Source: DASPHG01 sp035629775
GTDB lineage: Bacteria > Actinomycetota > Thermoleophilia > Solirubrobacterales > Thermoleophilaceae
Length of the DNA: 64,000 nt
Reading direction: 5' to 3'
Assembly: GCA_035629775.1 (NCBI GenBank)
Contig: DASPHG010000053.1
Coordinates: 1-64,000, forward strand
Below, piece by piece: positions 8,418-17,470 of this stretch; position 1 is the first letter of the stretch; the number at the start of each line of letters is the position of its first letter. The notes under the pieces are model-generated. The model was not told where the DNA came from and did not search any database. It saw nothing but the letters and a program-made list of their open reading frames with translations. The position numbers and the translations under genes were made by a program.

Positions 8418-8446
8418 TTGCACACGGGGCCTGGCCCCCTGTGCAA
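8418..8446. repeat. GGGGCC/GGCCCC hairpin element, copy A (probable bidirectional terminator)
   Basis: Reads TTGCACACGGGGCC, T, GGCCCCCTGTGCAA as two arms around a minimal loop, with one internal mismatch. It fills exactly the interval between two convergent stop codons (TAG at 8415-8417 and the complement at 8447-8449). Same core as the elements at 23077-23103 and 52561-52587, with different outer arms. Confidence 0.75.
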
Positions 8447-9190
8447 TCAGTACTCGTAGAAGCCGGCGCCTGACTTCTTGCCGAATCGGCCGGCCGCGGC
8501 GAGCTCCCGCAGGCGGCCTGGGACCTCCGCGCCAATCGACTCGCCGATCGCGATCGCGACGTCGATGCCCACGAAATCGAGCAGCGCGAGCGGTCCCATC
8601 GGATGGCCGGCGCCGAGCTTCATGCACGTGTCCACGGCCTCCGGCGGCATGCCGTCCTCCACCAGCGCGACGGCGCTGAACAGGTATGGGAAGAGCAGCC
8701 GGTTGACGACGAACCCCGGCACGTCCGCTACCTCGATCGGCGTCTTGTCGAGGTGCTCGCAGAACGCCCGCAGCCGTCCGCGCGTGTCGTCGGTGGCCTC
8801 CGGCGGGAAGGCCAGCTCGACCAACTCCATGCGGTGCACGGGGTTGAAGAAGTGGAGGCCGCCGAAGCGGTCAGGACGGCCGCTCGCGCGGCCCAGCTCG
8901 GCGACCGATAGCGACGAGGTCGTGGAGGCGAGGAGGGCATCGTCCGCGAGACGCAGGCGGGCGTAGAGGGCCGCCTTCTCCGCCTGGTCCTCGACCACCG
9001 CCTCGATCACGAGCGACCGGTCCGAGAGAGCGTCGAGGTCGGTGTAGACCTCGGCCTCCACGGCGTCCCTGGCGCGCTCTGCGGACGCTTCGGAGCGCGC
9101 CCAGAGCACCACGTCACCGTGCTCCGCGGCGGCCCGCGCGATGCCGGTGGCGATCGCCCCGCTGCCGACGATGCCTATCCTTTCGGTCAT
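8447..9190 (-). CDS. 3-hydroxyacyl-CoA dehydrogenase
   Basis: 247 residues from the ATG at 9190. The NAD-binding Rossmann motif IGIVGSGAIATGIA is at the N-terminus, and LHFFNPVHRMELVEL carries the catalytic His of the HAD family with the following PGFVVNRLLFPYL. It oxidises L-3-hydroxyacyl-CoA to 3-ketoacyl-CoA in fatty acid or aromatic catabolism. It is about 35 residues shorter than the usual 280-290-residue PaaH/FadB2 proteins. It is divergent from a thiolase, the next enzyme in the same pathway, so the 59-bp intergenic region probably controls both. The C-terminus GRFGKKSGAGFYEY is typical. Confidence 0.88.
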   Translation of the reverse strand: MTERIGIVGSGAIATGIARAAAEHGDVVLWARSEASAERARDAVEAEVYTDLDALSDRSLVIEAVVEDQAEKAALYARLRLADDALLASTTSSLSVAELGRASGRPDRFGGLHFFNPVHRMELVELAFPPEATDDTRGRLRAFCEHLDKTPIEVADVPGFVVNRLLFPYLFSAVALVEDGMPPEAVDTCMKLGAGHPMGPLALLDFVGIDVAIAIGESIGAEVPGRLRELAAAGRFGKKSGAGFYEY

Positions 9191-9200
9191 AGGGGCGCGG

Positions 9201-9206
9201 AGCATA
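9201..9206 (-). promoter_or_regulatory. Putative -10 element (TATGCT)
   Basis: Minus-strand TATGCT ends 10 nt before the 3-hydroxyacyl-CoA dehydrogenase ATG at 9190, which has no Shine-Dalgarno. It is part of the palindrome GCATATGC (9202-9209) in the divergent promoter region. Confidence 0.4.
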
Positions 9207-9249
9207 TGCCCGCGACCGCCACCACACACTGCCGCCGGAGGGACACGAA

Positions 9250-10437
9250 ATGGCGATGAATGGCAATGGCCGTCAGGCCGGACGCGAGGTCGTGATCGTC
9301 GAGGCGGCCCGCACGCCGGTGGGCCGCGGGCACCTCGAGAAGGGCTACTACAAGGACACTCATCCGAACGAGCTCCTGGGTGCCGCCTACAACGCGGTCA
9401 TCGAGCGCACGGGCGTCGACGCCGGCCAGGTCGAGAACGTGATCGCCGGCTGCGTCATGCAGTTCGGCCCGCAGGGCCTGCACGTCGGGCGCAACGCCTG
9501 GCTCCAGGCAGGCCTGCCGATCGAGACCTCGGCCACGACGATCGACCTCCAGTGCGGCTCCGCCCAGCAGGCGGTCAACCTCGCCGCGACGCAGGTGGCC
9601 GCCGGCGTCCACGACGTCGTGATCGGCGGGGGCGTCGAGCACATGGGCAAGCTCCCGTTCGCCGCGAGCATGAAGACCCAGGAGGACTTCGGGTTCGCGT
9701 TCACGCCCGAGCTGCTTGAGCGCTACCCGATCAAGGGCCAGGGCATCGGCGCCGAGCTGATCGCCGAGGAGTACGAGATCCCGCGGCCGGAGCTCGACGA
9801 GCTCGCGGTGCGCTCCCACCAGCTCGCCCACCAGGCGACCGAGGAGGGCCGCTTCGAGCGCGAGATGATCCCCATGCAGGTGAACGGCGACACGTACGTC
9901 ACCGACCAGGGCATCCGGCCGGACACGAGCCTCGAGGTGCTGAGCCAGCTGAAGACCGTCTTCAAGGAGGACGGCGTCATCACCGCCGGCAACTCGTCGC
10001 AGATCTCCGACGGTGCGGCCGCCGTCCTGCTGACGACGCCCGAGAAGGCCGCGGAGCTCGGCCTTACCCCGCGCGCGCGGATCGTGGACCAGACGACCGT
10101 CGGCTGCGACCCGGTGAAGATGCTCGAGGGGCCGATCCCGGCCACGAAGAAGATCCTCGAGCGGAACGGGATGACGATCGACGACATCGACCTGTTCGAG
10201 ATCAACGAGGCGTTCGCGCCGGTCGTCGCGGCCTGGCGCCGTGTCCACAACCCGGACATGGACCGGGTGAACGTGAACGGCGGCGCGATGGCGCTCGGCC
10301 ACCCGCTCGGCTCGACCGGTGCCCGCCTGATCACGACGCTCCTGCATGAGATGGAGCGCTCCGACAAGGAGATCGGCTTCGTGACCATGTGCTGCGGCGG
10401 CGGCCTGGGCACGGGGACGCTCATCCAGCGCGTCTGA
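9250..10437 (+). CDS. Acetyl-CoA acetyltransferase (thiolase)
   Basis: 395 residues, normal for thiolases. Catalytic residues are visible: Cys102 in LQCGSAQQA, His351 in MALGHPLGSTGAR, and Cys382 in CCGGGLGTG. The enzyme cleaves 3-ketoacyl-CoA to acetyl-CoA plus a shortened acyl-CoA or runs in reverse; the sequence resembles degradative actinobacterial thiolases. ATG 9250 has GGAGGG at 9238-9243, 6 nt upstream. Paired head to head with 3-hydroxyacyl-CoA dehydrogenase, so the two likely supply the last two beta-oxidation steps for the acyl-CoA dehydrogenases found at 17-24 kb (inference). Confidence 0.92.
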   Translation: MAMNGNGRQAGREVVIVEAARTPVGRGHLEKGYYKDTHPNELLGAAYNAVIERTGVDAGQVENVIAGCVMQFGPQGLHVGRNAWLQAGLPIETSATTIDLQCGSAQQAVNLAATQVAAGVHDVVIGGGVEHMGKLPFAASMKTQEDFGFAFTPELLERYPIKGQGIGAELIAEEYEIPRPELDELAVRSHQLAHQATEEGRFEREMIPMQVNGDTYVTDQGIRPDTSLEVLSQLKTVFKEDGVITAGNSSQISDGAAAVLLTTPEKAAELGLTPRARIVDQTTVGCDPVKMLEGPIPATKKILERNGMTIDDIDLFEINEAFAPVVAAWRRVHNPDMDRVNVNGGAMALGHPLGSTGARLITTLLHEMERSDKEIGFVTMCCGGGLGTGTLIQRV

Positions 10438-10485
10438 GCTGACGAAGGCGTTTTCGGATCCCGTGGGGTCGGGTAGGCCGATCCC

Positions 10486-10692
10486 ATGGGATTCGATCCA
10501 CTCACAGGCGTGATCGTGGTGCTGGCGATCGCGTTCGTCGTGCTCGGCGCGATCTTCCTCGGCCGCCGCGCGGTCAAGTCGCCGGCGCCCGACGAGGGCG
10601 TTAATGCGAGCTCCCAGCTGACGCCCCACGACCCGGGCCACGTCGGCCGGGTCGAGGAGTCGGACGCGGAGAACCGCACCACAGCGATCTGA
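10486..10692 (+). CDS. Hypothetical small single-span membrane protein
   Basis: 68 residues: a hydrophobic helix at about residues 9-26 (VIVVLAIAFVVLGAIFL) followed by GRR and a hydrophilic, slightly acidic tail. The topology is likely N-out/C-in by the positive-inside rule. The stop overlaps the next start as TGATG, implying coupling. No family recognised. Confidence 0.55.
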   Translation: MGFDPLTGVIVVLAIAFVVLGAIFLGRRAVKSPAPDEGVNASSQLTPHDPGHVGRVEESDAENRTTAI

Positions 10693-11042
10693 TGCCCGGC
10701 CCCGAGCAGCTCATCCGGGCAGGGATCGCCCTGCCGGTGGCCGTCGTGCGCCGCACGGCGGGCATGGCGCGCGGCCTGCTGCCCTTCGGCGGTGACCAAC
10801 AGCCGAGCAACGAGCACGATCAGCCGAGCAACGAGCAACGAGCAACGAGCAACGAAAGTCCCGAAGTGGCGGTCGCGGTAGACGAGGCGCTCTCACGCGA
10901 CCGCGACCCCGTCGAAGAAGCCGCGCTCGACGACGACGACCTGACGGGCCACGTCGAAGCCGAGGTCGAGGTGGTCGCCGAGTCCGCGGACCCGGGCGCC
11001 GAGTCGATCGGTCCCGAGATCCACGTCGACGACGCGGACTAG
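10692..11042 (+). CDS. Hypothetical acidic protein with heptanucleotide repeat tract
   Basis: 116 residues: a short amphipathic basic N-terminus (IRAGIALPVAVVRRTAGMAR), a low-complexity middle (QQPSNEHDQPSNEQ), and a strongly acidic C-terminal half (about residues 60-116). The middle is encoded by short DNA repeats, including four GAGCAAC units (10826-10853); gain or loss of one unit would shift the frame. It is translationally coupled to the upstream membrane protein and ends with CTAG shared with the convergent gene. No family recognised. Confidence 0.5.
   Translation: MPGPEQLIRAGIALPVAVVRRTAGMARGLLPFGGDQQPSNEHDQPSNEQRATSNESPEVAVAVDEALSRDRDPVEEAALDDDDLTGHVEAEVEVVAESADPGAESIGPEIHVDDAD
10800..10853. 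repeat. Direct repeats and (GAGCAAC)4 microsatellite inside a coding region
   Basis: A 17-bp direct repeat CAGCCGAGCAACGAGCA occurs at 10800-10816 and 10821-10837, and four perfect GAGCAAC heptamers occupy 10826-10853. Three heptamers encode E-Q-R-A-T-S-N. The unit is not a multiple of three, so slippage would change the reading frame. Confidence 0.85.
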
Positions 11043-11311
11043 CTGCGCTCGGAGAGGTACTCGAGGTAGAGCGGGCGCAGGGCGTCGGCCAGCTCGCCCT
11101 CGCCCGAATGGACGAGGTCGTTCAGCCGCCCTCGGAGCGTCATCACGTCCTGGGCCGCCTCGTCATCGCGTCCTATCGCGCTCTCCGCGGCGGGAATCGC
11201 CTCGAGGAGCCGCCAGAAGAACTTGATGTCGACGTGCCTGACGGCGTGGTCGATGGCGCGGTCGTGCAGCTCCTTCGAGCTGAGGGCGCCCAGTTCCTCG
11301 TGCGCGGCCAT
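11039..11311 (-). CDS. Hypothetical helical protein (about 90 residues)
   Basis: Starts MAAHEELGALSSKELHDRAI and looks entirely alpha-helical, with conserved-looking HDRAIDHAVRHVDIKFFWRLL and YLEYLSERS segments; no family recognised. ATG 11311 is chosen because TAGGAT lies 8 nt upstream. The stop codon overlaps that of the convergent gene in CTAG (11039-11042). It is divergent from the large secreted protein at 11349. Confidence 0.6.
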   Translation of the reverse strand: MAAHEELGALSSKELHDRAIDHAVRHVDIKFFWRLLEAIPAAESAIGRDDEAAQDVMTLRGRLNDLVHSGEGELADALRPLYLEYLSERS

Positions 11312-11319
11312 TGCGTCTG

Positions 11320-11325
11320 ATCCTA
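11320..11325 (-). promoter_or_regulatory. Putative -10 element (TAGGAT)
   Basis: Minus-strand TAGGAT ends 8 nt before the ATG at 11311, consistent with a leaderless start. It lies in the 37-bp gap to the divergent secreted-protein gene. Confidence 0.4.
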
Positions 11326-11348
11326 CGTCGTGGAACACTCGGCGCGCC

Positions 11349-14300
11349 TTGAGGCTCGCCGCTCTCATCGGGCTACTGGTGGCCCTGTTCGCTCCTGCTG
11401 CCGCGCACGCGGCAGGAAAGCCGTTCGCGCTCGATGCCCGCGACGTCGCGGCCGACCCGCACGTGGCTGTGGACGAGAACGGCGTCGGCCACTTCGCATG
11501 GAACGAGGAGCGGCCGTTCGTCTCGAGCGAGAACCCGGGCGACGACCTCCTGCGTTACTGCCAGGTGCCGCGCAACGGCACCGCGTGCACCAAGCCGGCG
11601 ACGATCGCGATTCCGGAAGACGACTTCGAGGGCCCGCGCGTGCTGTTGCCCGGGGACGGCCGGGTCCTGATCATCACGCAGCGCTGTTGCGGCGGGACGC
11701 CGTCGCTCGACCTCCTCTGGGTGGTCGAGTCGCTCGACGGGGGGCTTTCCTGGGGCGCCCCGCGGAAGATCGGCACGGTGGCACCGTCCGGCGACGCCGA
11801 GCTGGGGCCCGGTGAGTTCTCGGTCTCGGTGATCTCGAGCATCGTCACCGGCGGGACCTTCTTCCAGGCGGCACCGCTCGATGACTACACGGGCGAGAGC
11901 GCGAACGTGGGCGACGCGGGTGCAGGCGTCAACAACCCGTTCGCGTACGGCGACGTGGCTTTTCCCGACCCGCTCACGCCGGTGACGGTCATGACGGACC
12001 TCGACACCGTCTACTTCCGACGTTGGAGCGGCGCGGGTAACTACAACGACCTCGGATCCTGGGGTCCGCTCCAGGAGTACGGCCCGGGCGACGAGACCGA
12101 GGCGGTGGACGGGCCACGCGGAGTCTTCATGACCTACAAGACCGAAGACTTCCCCCGGCAGTTCCGGATGGCGCGGTGGGGCGGGATGGCGTTCGGCGCC
12201 TCGAGCCCGGTCACTCCGCGCGGCGATCCGATCTTCGCCGACTTCTTCCAGGACCGTGGCGGGAACCTTCACTTCCTCTGGCAGGAGAACGGGCCCGACG
12301 AACTGCGCCATCGCATGTCGCGGGACGGGCAGACGTGGGCCAAGGCGGAGGTGCTCGCGGACGACGACGACGGGGGCCTGTACAACCTCGGCCACGCCAC
12401 GGCGCGCGACGGTGGCGGCTTCGCCGTCTGGGACGAGAACGGGCAAGGGCCCGTCAAGGCGGTCCAGTTCGGGCCGACCGGCCCGGTGAAGGACCTTCCG
12501 CAGGACAACGCGTGCGTGCTGGAGCTGAAGGTCGGGAGCGCGCGCATCGCGGCGCGCGAGGGATGCCTCAAGAAGCAGGCCGGCACCCAGCGCTACCGGA
12601 GCAAGGGCGACGTGCGCGTGAACGGCATCGACCTGGAGACCTCCGGCGCCCTCGGCAGCTCCGCAGCTCCCGCGGCGAAGGCGACCGTGGTGATCGACAA
12701 GGAGGCGCGCACGCTGAGGACCGAGGGCAAGGTGCTCGCGAAGGTCGGGAACATCGTGCTCGACCGCAAGGAGCTCGAATGGCGGCTCCCGCAGGCCGTT
12801 GGGCCCATCACGGACCTGGCGGGCAACCCGGCCTCGTTCGACACGGCGAGCTTCGGCATCGAGCTGCTCGGCCTGCCGGTATCGGGCAAGACCAGCCCGA
12901 CGCTCACGAAGAACGGCGGCGTGGCCGTGCCGGTGCACCTGGAGCTGCCCGAGCCGTTCGGCGGGTTGGGCGGCCTGGGTGACATCACCGGTGACATCAC
13001 GCTCGAGGCGCACGTCGAGACGGGCCTGAAGCTCGCGGACCTCGTCATCCAGGCGAAGAACATCGGGATCGGTATAGCCACGATCGAGGACCTGCTGATC
13101 GAGTACGTCGGCGACCCGAACAAGCTCTTCGGCAGGGCGAAGCTCGCGCTGCCGGTCCTGAAGGGCGAGATCGATGCCGAATGGCAGCTGCTGGACGGCG
13201 AGTTCGACTACGCGAAGGGGATCTACACCGTCACCCCGCCGTCGCCCGGGATCCCGGTCGCGACGAGCGTCTTCCTGCGCCAGATCGGGTTCGCGATCGA
13301 GACCGACCCCACGAAGCTGAGCGGCTTTCTCGGACTGACAGGACTCGGGCAGCTGTTCGGGACGCGGGTGCTCGAGCTGAACGGGCTCGTGAGCTACACG
13401 TTCCCGGACTCGCCGGCGCCGGGCATCTTCGATTTGAAGGGAACCGGCAAGGTGGTCGGGCTGGGCGTCGGCTCGGCGTTCTTCCGCTACGAGACGACCG
13501 GCAAGGCCACCTTCGGCGGCGCGTTCGAGATCGGCAACCCGAGCGTGCTCGGCATCAAGGGCGCGGCCGGCGGTGGCGCCGACCTCCAGACGAAGCAGTT
13601 CGACCTGTTCGGCGAGGCGGACGGCTGCGGGCTGGGCATCTGCGCGTCGAATGACTGGATCGTGTCGAGCAAGGCTGCGGCGATCTGCCTGGCGGTCGAC
13701 ACCGGCGCGATCGGCGAGGCGCTCGGCGGCGATCCGGCCATCACGGTCGTCTACGAGTGGGACGACGGGCTCGACGCGTTCGCCGGCTGCGACCTGAGCG
13801 GGTACAAGGCGGTCTCGTCGGCGCGCGTCGCCCAGGACGGCTCGCGCACCTTCCGCCTGGACGGCGGCATGCCGCTCGCGGGGGTCGAGGTCATCGGCCA
13901 GGGCGCACCGCCGCGCGTCACGATCACGGGGCCGGACGGGCAGACAATCGCCACCCCGGCGGATCAGAGCCAGCCCGTCAACACGGAGGTCGGCCTGCTG
14001 GTGGCCGACCCGGCCGACGACACGACGATCGCGGTGCTGCGCGCGCCGCAGAAGGGCACGTGGACGGTCACGCCGCAGGACGGCTCGGTGCCCATCACGG
14101 CACTGCGGACGGCGGACGGGATCCCTGCGCCGCGCGTCAAGGCAAAGGTGCGCGGGCGCGGTTTGAAGCGGACGCTCGACTACACCGTCCGGCAGATCCC
14201 GGGCCAGGTCGTCCGTTTCGTGGAGGAGGGCCGGGGGGCGTACGAGCCGATCGGCCGCGCCAAGGGCCGCGCCGGCTCGATCAAGTTCACTCCGGCGAAC

Positions 14301-14693
14301 GGCGCCCGCGGCAAGCGCCGCATCCTCGCGCTGGTCGACCAGAACGGCCTTCCGCGCGACCGCCTCGCGGTGGCCACCTACAAGGCGCCCGGCCTGATCC
14401 GCCCGGCCCGTCCGAAGCGGGTCCGGCTGAACCGGCGCGGCAACCGGCTGGTGGTGCGCTGGCGCCGTGCGGCGCGAGCGCACAGCTACATCGTCCGCGC
14501 CGTCCTCCGCGATGGCCGCCAGCTCACGATCCCGTCGCGCCGCACGCGCGTGCGCATCCGCAACTTCCCGGGGATCGACAGCGCCCGCGTGAACGTCCAC
14601 GGCGTCACGCGCGAGGGCGTGATCGGGCCGGCGGACCGGGCCAAGATTAAGCCGAAGCCGAAGCCGAAGAAGCGGAAGCGCGGGCGCCGCTAG
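11349..14693 (+). CDS. Large secreted BNR/beta-rich protein of unknown function
   Basis: 1114 residues from a TTG start. Residues 1 to about 22 form a signal peptide (RLAALIGLLVALFAPAAAHA). Residues about 25-400 are propeller-like, with an Asp box ESLDGGLSW and repeated HFxWNE-like blades. The middle (about 500-850) is a beta-rich region with a very regular pattern of charged and Gly residues, containing paired Cys (ADGCGLGICAS). Residues about 980-1090 look like a fibronectin/Ig-like module, and the end is a Lys/Pro/Arg tail (KPKPKPKKRKRGRR), perhaps for wall attachment. Function unknown. TTG is inferred as the only in-frame start that yields a clean signal peptide. Confidence 0.6.
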   Translation: MRLAALIGLLVALFAPAAAHAAGKPFALDARDVAADPHVAVDENGVGHFAWNEERPFVSSENPGDDLLRYCQVPRNGTACTKPATIAIPEDDFEGPRVLLPGDGRVLIITQRCCGGTPSLDLLWVVESLDGGLSWGAPRKIGTVAPSGDAELGPGEFSVSVISSIVTGGTFFQAAPLDDYTGESANVGDAGAGVNNPFAYGDVAFPDPLTPVTVMTDLDTVYFRRWSGAGNYNDLGSWGPLQEYGPGDETEAVDGPRGVFMTYKTEDFPRQFRMARWGGMAFGASSPVTPRGDPIFADFFQDRGGNLHFLWQENGPDELRHRMSRDGQTWAKAEVLADDDDGGLYNLGHATARDGGGFAVWDENGQGPVKAVQFGPTGPVKDLPQDNACVLELKVGSARIAAREGCLKKQAGTQRYRSKGDVRVNGIDLETSGALGSSAAPAAKATVVIDKEARTLRTEGKVLAKVGNIVLDRKELEWRLPQAVGPITDLAGNPASFDTASFGIELLGLPVSGKTSPTLTKNGGVAVPVHLELPEPFGGLGGLGDITGDITLEAHVETGLKLADLVIQAKNIGIGIATIEDLLIEYVGDPNKLFGRAKLALPVLKGEIDAEWQLLDGEFDYAKGIYTVTPPSPGIPVATSVFLRQIGFAIETDPTKLSGFLGLTGLGQLFGTRVLELNGLVSYTFPDSPAPGIFDLKGTGKVVGLGVGSAFFRYETTGKATFGGAFEIGNPSVLGIKGAAGGGADLQTKQFDLFGEADGCGLGICASNDWIVSSKAAAICLAVDTGAIGEALGGDPAITVVYEWDDGLDAFAGCDLSGYKAVSSARVAQDGSRTFRLDGGMPLAGVEVIGQGAPPRVTITGPDGQTIATPADQSQPVNTEVGLLVADPADDTTIAVLRAPQKGTWTVTPQDGSVPITALRTADGIPAPRVKAKVRGRGLKRTLDYTVRQIPGQVVRFVEEGRGAYEPIGRAKGRAGSIKFTPANGARGKRRILALVDQNGLPRDRLAVATYKAPGLIRPARPKRVRLNRRGNRLVVRWRRAARAHSYIVRAVLRDGRQLTIPSRRTRVRIRNFPGIDSARVNVHGVTREGVIGPADRAKIKPKPKPKKRKRGRR

Positions 14694-15697
14694 GCGCGCG
14701 CCTCGGCGAGCGTCCGCACGATCGCGGGCCGGTCGCCGAACGGCATGGCGAGCAATGTGTTCACGCCGGCCTGTTCGAACTCGGCGATCCGGTCCGGCAA
14801 CCCGGCCATGTCCGTGCAGATCGCATTCGACTCGATCAGCTCGTCGCTGAGCGCCGCAGCCGCGCCGGCCCGGTCGCCCTCCATGAAGAGGCGCTGCACC
14901 TCGCGGGCAGAGTCGCCGAACCCGGCTCGCTCGGCCGCCTCGACGTAGAAGTTCTTCCCCTTCGCGCCCATCCCGCCCATGTAGATCGTGAGCCACGGCC
15001 GGGCGAGGTCGCGTGCCCGTGCGCGGTCGTCGTCGACGCAGACCATCACTACCGGCGCCACGTCGATCGCGCGGCCGGAGGCGCGGATGGGGGCGAGCAG
15101 CTCGTCGGCGCGCGCGGGGTCGAACCCGAACGGCAGCCAGCCGTCGGCGATCTCGGCGGTCTGCTCGACCGCGCGGGGCCCCACCGCGCCGAGGTAGATC
15201 GGGATCGGCCGCTGGACCGGCTTGGCGAGGAGCTTCAGCGGCTTGCCGAGCCCCGTGCCGTCGGCGATCGGCAGGCGAAACTCGCGCCCCTCGTACTCGA
15301 GCGGCGCTTCGCGGGCGAGCGCGGCGCGCACGATCTCCACGTACTCGCGCGTGCGTGCGACGGGGCGCGAGAAATCCACGCCGTGCCAGCCCTCGCTGAC
15401 CTGTGGCCCCGAGACCCCGAGCCCGAGCCGGAAGCGCCCGCCTGACATGACGTCGAGGGTTGCGGCGGTCATGGCCGTCATCGCCGGGCTGCGGCCGGGG
15501 ATCTGGAACAGGCCCGAGCCGAGCGCGACGCGCTCGGTGACGGCGCTCAGGCGGCCCAGTACGGACGCCGCGTCCTGGCCCCACGCCTCGGAGACCCAGA
15601 CCGAGTCGAGACCCATCTCATCCGCCTGCCGGGCGAGCTCCAGCTGCTCCTCGAAAGAGAACCACGGCCAGTACGCAAGAAATAGACCCGCTCGCAC
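14690..15697 (-). CDS. LLM-class (luciferase-like) F420-dependent oxidoreductase
   Basis: 335 residues from a GTG start. The bacterial-luciferase-like TIM barrel is evident: an N-terminal strand, ELARQADEMGLDSVWVSE, then GSGLFQIPGRSPAMTAMTAA, LDVMSGGRFRLGLGVSGPQV and IPIYLGAVGPRAVE, which match F420-dependent LLM proteins of Actinobacteria rather than FMN luciferases. It probably reduces or oxidises a small molecule using F420; substrate unknown. Its stop overlaps the convergent secreted-protein gene by CTAG (14690-14693), and it is divergent from the c-di-GMP gene with an 82-bp gap. Confidence 0.85.
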   Translation of the reverse strand: MRAGLFLAYWPWFSFEEQLELARQADEMGLDSVWVSEAWGQDAASVLGRLSAVTERVALGSGLFQIPGRSPAMTAMTAATLDVMSGGRFRLGLGVSGPQVSEGWHGVDFSRPVARTREYVEIVRAALAREAPLEYEGREFRLPIADGTGLGKPLKLLAKPVQRPIPIYLGAVGPRAVEQTAEIADGWLPFGFDPARADELLAPIRASGRAIDVAPVVMVCVDDDRARARDLARPWLTIYMGGMGAKGKNFYVEAAERAGFGDSAREVQRLFMEGDRAGAAAALSDELIESNAICTDMAGLPDRIAEFEQAGVNTLLAMPFGDRPAIVRTLAEARA

Positions 15698-15779
15698 GTT
15701 GTGATGTTCGCACTAGTACATCCGTCGAGCGACGGCCGTGCTGTGCACATATCTGGGAACTCGGACTCACGGAGGAGAA

Positions 15780-17456
15780 ATGAGCCCAGGAACGGATCCA
15801 GTCCGCGTCCTCGTTGTCGAGGACAATCAACGCTATGGCGAGCTGATCGAGCACATGCTCGGGAGCGAGTTCGCCGCCGACCGCGTGACCACTCTCGGTG
15901 ACGCGGTCGCGAACATCCAGCACGGCGTCGGCTACGGCTGCATCCTGCTCGACCTCCTGTTGCCCGGGACGGACCGGCTGGAGGCGGTCGAGGCGCTTCA
16001 ATCACTCGCGCCCGACTCGCCGATCGTCGTCCTGACCGGGATGGAGAACGGCAGCCTGGCGCTCGACGCCATGAAGGCCGGTGTGCAGGACTACCTGTAC
16101 AAGGGAGACATCGAGCCGGAGCCGCTACGGCGCTCGGTGCTGTACGCGATGGAGCGAAAGCGGGCGCAGCTCGCGCACCAGGCGCTCCACGACCCGCTCA
16201 CGGCGCTGCCGAACCGGACGCTCTTTCGCGACCGGTGCAGCCAGGCACTCGCGGGGATCGGTCGCACGACAACGGGCGTCGGCGTCCTGTTCATCGATCT
16301 CGACGGGTTCAAGCTCGCCAACGACAGCATGGGCCACGCCGCGGGCGATCGGTTGCTCGTGGAGGTGGCCGACCGCCTGCAGCAGGCGATGCGGGCCGGC
16401 GACAGCGTCTCGCGATTCGGCGGCGACGAGTTCACGGCGCTGTCGGCGACGCTCGACCACCGCCACGACGCGGTCGAGGTGGCGCAGCGCCTGACCCAGA
16501 TCGTCGGCGAGCCGTTCGACATCGCGGGGCGCGAGGTCACGCTGACGTGCAGCATCGGCGTCACGTTCACCTTCGACCGCGACGCCGACCCCGACGTGCT
16601 CATCCACGAGGCCGACATGGCGATGTACCGCGCGAAGGAGCGCGGAGGGGCGTGCTACGAGGTGTTCGGGCATTCGCTTCGGGCGCGGACCGCTCGGCGG
16701 CGGGAGATAGAGAGTGAGCTTCGGACGGCGCTCGAGGAGGAACAGCTCCGGATCGCCTACCAGCCGCAGGTGGAGCTGGCGACGGGCCGGATGACGGGGC
16801 TCGAGGCGCTCGCGCGCTGGGAGCACCCGGAGCGCGGGACGATCGCGGCAGCCGAGTTCATCCGCGTGGCGGAGGACACGGGGATGATCCACGGCCTCGG
16901 TCGGTGGGTCCTCGCGGAGGCGTGCCGGGAGTTCGCGGCCTGGCGAGACACGGAGGCCCTCGCGCCCGACGTGCAGCTCGCCGTCAACCTGTCGCCGCGG
17001 CAGCTCGCGCGCGGCGACGTCGTCGATGCCACGGCCGCCGCCCTCGCGGAGACTGGGATCGATCCGAGCCGGCTCTGCCTCGAGGTCACCGAGGGCGCCG
17101 TCGTCTCGCACGGGGCGCGGGCGGGCAGCGTGCTGAAGCGGCTGAAGTCGCTGGGCGTCGCGATCGCCATCGACGACTTCGGCGTGGGGTACGCCTCGCT
17201 CGGCTACCTCGAGCGCTTTCCGGTGGACATCCTGAAGATCGACCGTTCGCTCGTGGACGGTGTCGCGCGCGAGACACGCAAGCAGCGCGTGGTCGCGACC
17301 GTGATGGCGCTGGCGGACACGCTGGAGCTGAGCGTGCTCGCCGAGGGGATCGAGGTGCCAGAGGACGCGCACAAGCTGATGGCGCTCGGCTGCCGGTACG
17401 GCCAGGGCTATCTGTACGCGCGTCCAGCAGAGGGGCCGGTGCTCCTGCCGATGTAA
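15780..17456 (+). CDS. Response regulator with tandem GGDEF and EAL domains (cyclic-di-GMP turnover)
   Basis: 558 residues. REC domain about 8-125: acidic VEDN, phospho-acceptor Asp in ILLDLLLPG, Thr in VLTG, Lys in YLYKGD. GGDEF domain about 140-300 with intact GGDEF at 214-218 and an RxxD inhibitory site (RAGD) five residues before it. EAL domain about 315-555 with EAL at 342-344, LEVTEG, IDDFGVGY, KIDRS and QGYLYARP, so both cyclase and phosphodiesterase sites look intact. Cytoplasmic; a cognate kinase is not visible. ATG 15780 follows GGAGGAG. The stop is 14 bp from the first of three acyl-CoA dehydrogenase genes. Confidence 0.93.
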   Translation: MSPGTDPVRVLVVEDNQRYGELIEHMLGSEFAADRVTTLGDAVANIQHGVGYGCILLDLLLPGTDRLEAVEALQSLAPDSPIVVLTGMENGSLALDAMKAGVQDYLYKGDIEPEPLRRSVLYAMERKRAQLAHQALHDPLTALPNRTLFRDRCSQALAGIGRTTTGVGVLFIDLDGFKLANDSMGHAAGDRLLVEVADRLQQAMRAGDSVSRFGGDEFTALSATLDHRHDAVEVAQRLTQIVGEPFDIAGREVTLTCSIGVTFTFDRDADPDVLIHEADMAMYRAKERGGACYEVFGHSLRARTARRREIESELRTALEEEQLRIAYQPQVELATGRMTGLEALARWEHPERGTIAAAEFIRVAEDTGMIHGLGRWVLAEACREFAAWRDTEALAPDVQLAVNLSPRQLARGDVVDATAAALAETGIDPSRLCLEVTEGAVVSHGARAGSVLKRLKSLGVAIAIDDFGVGYASLGYLERFPVDILKIDRSLVDGVARETRKQRVVATVMALADTLELSVLAEGIEVPEDAHKLMALGCRYGQGYLYARPAEGPVLLPM

Positions 17457-17459
17457 AGT
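17454..17459 (+). promoter_or_regulatory. Weak candidate -10 element (TAAAGT)
   Basis: TAAAGT ends 11 nt before ATG 17471. Its TAA is the stop codon of the upstream gene, so the match may be coincidental. Confidence 0.2.
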
Positions 17460-17470
17460 CCCGGCCCGCG

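Noticed and set aside
11330..11815. A shorter overlapping plus-strand frame at the start of the 1114-residue secreted protein
   Set aside because: It is Arg-rich without motifs, whereas the other frame gives a signal peptide, an Asp box and an unbroken 1114-residue reading frame.
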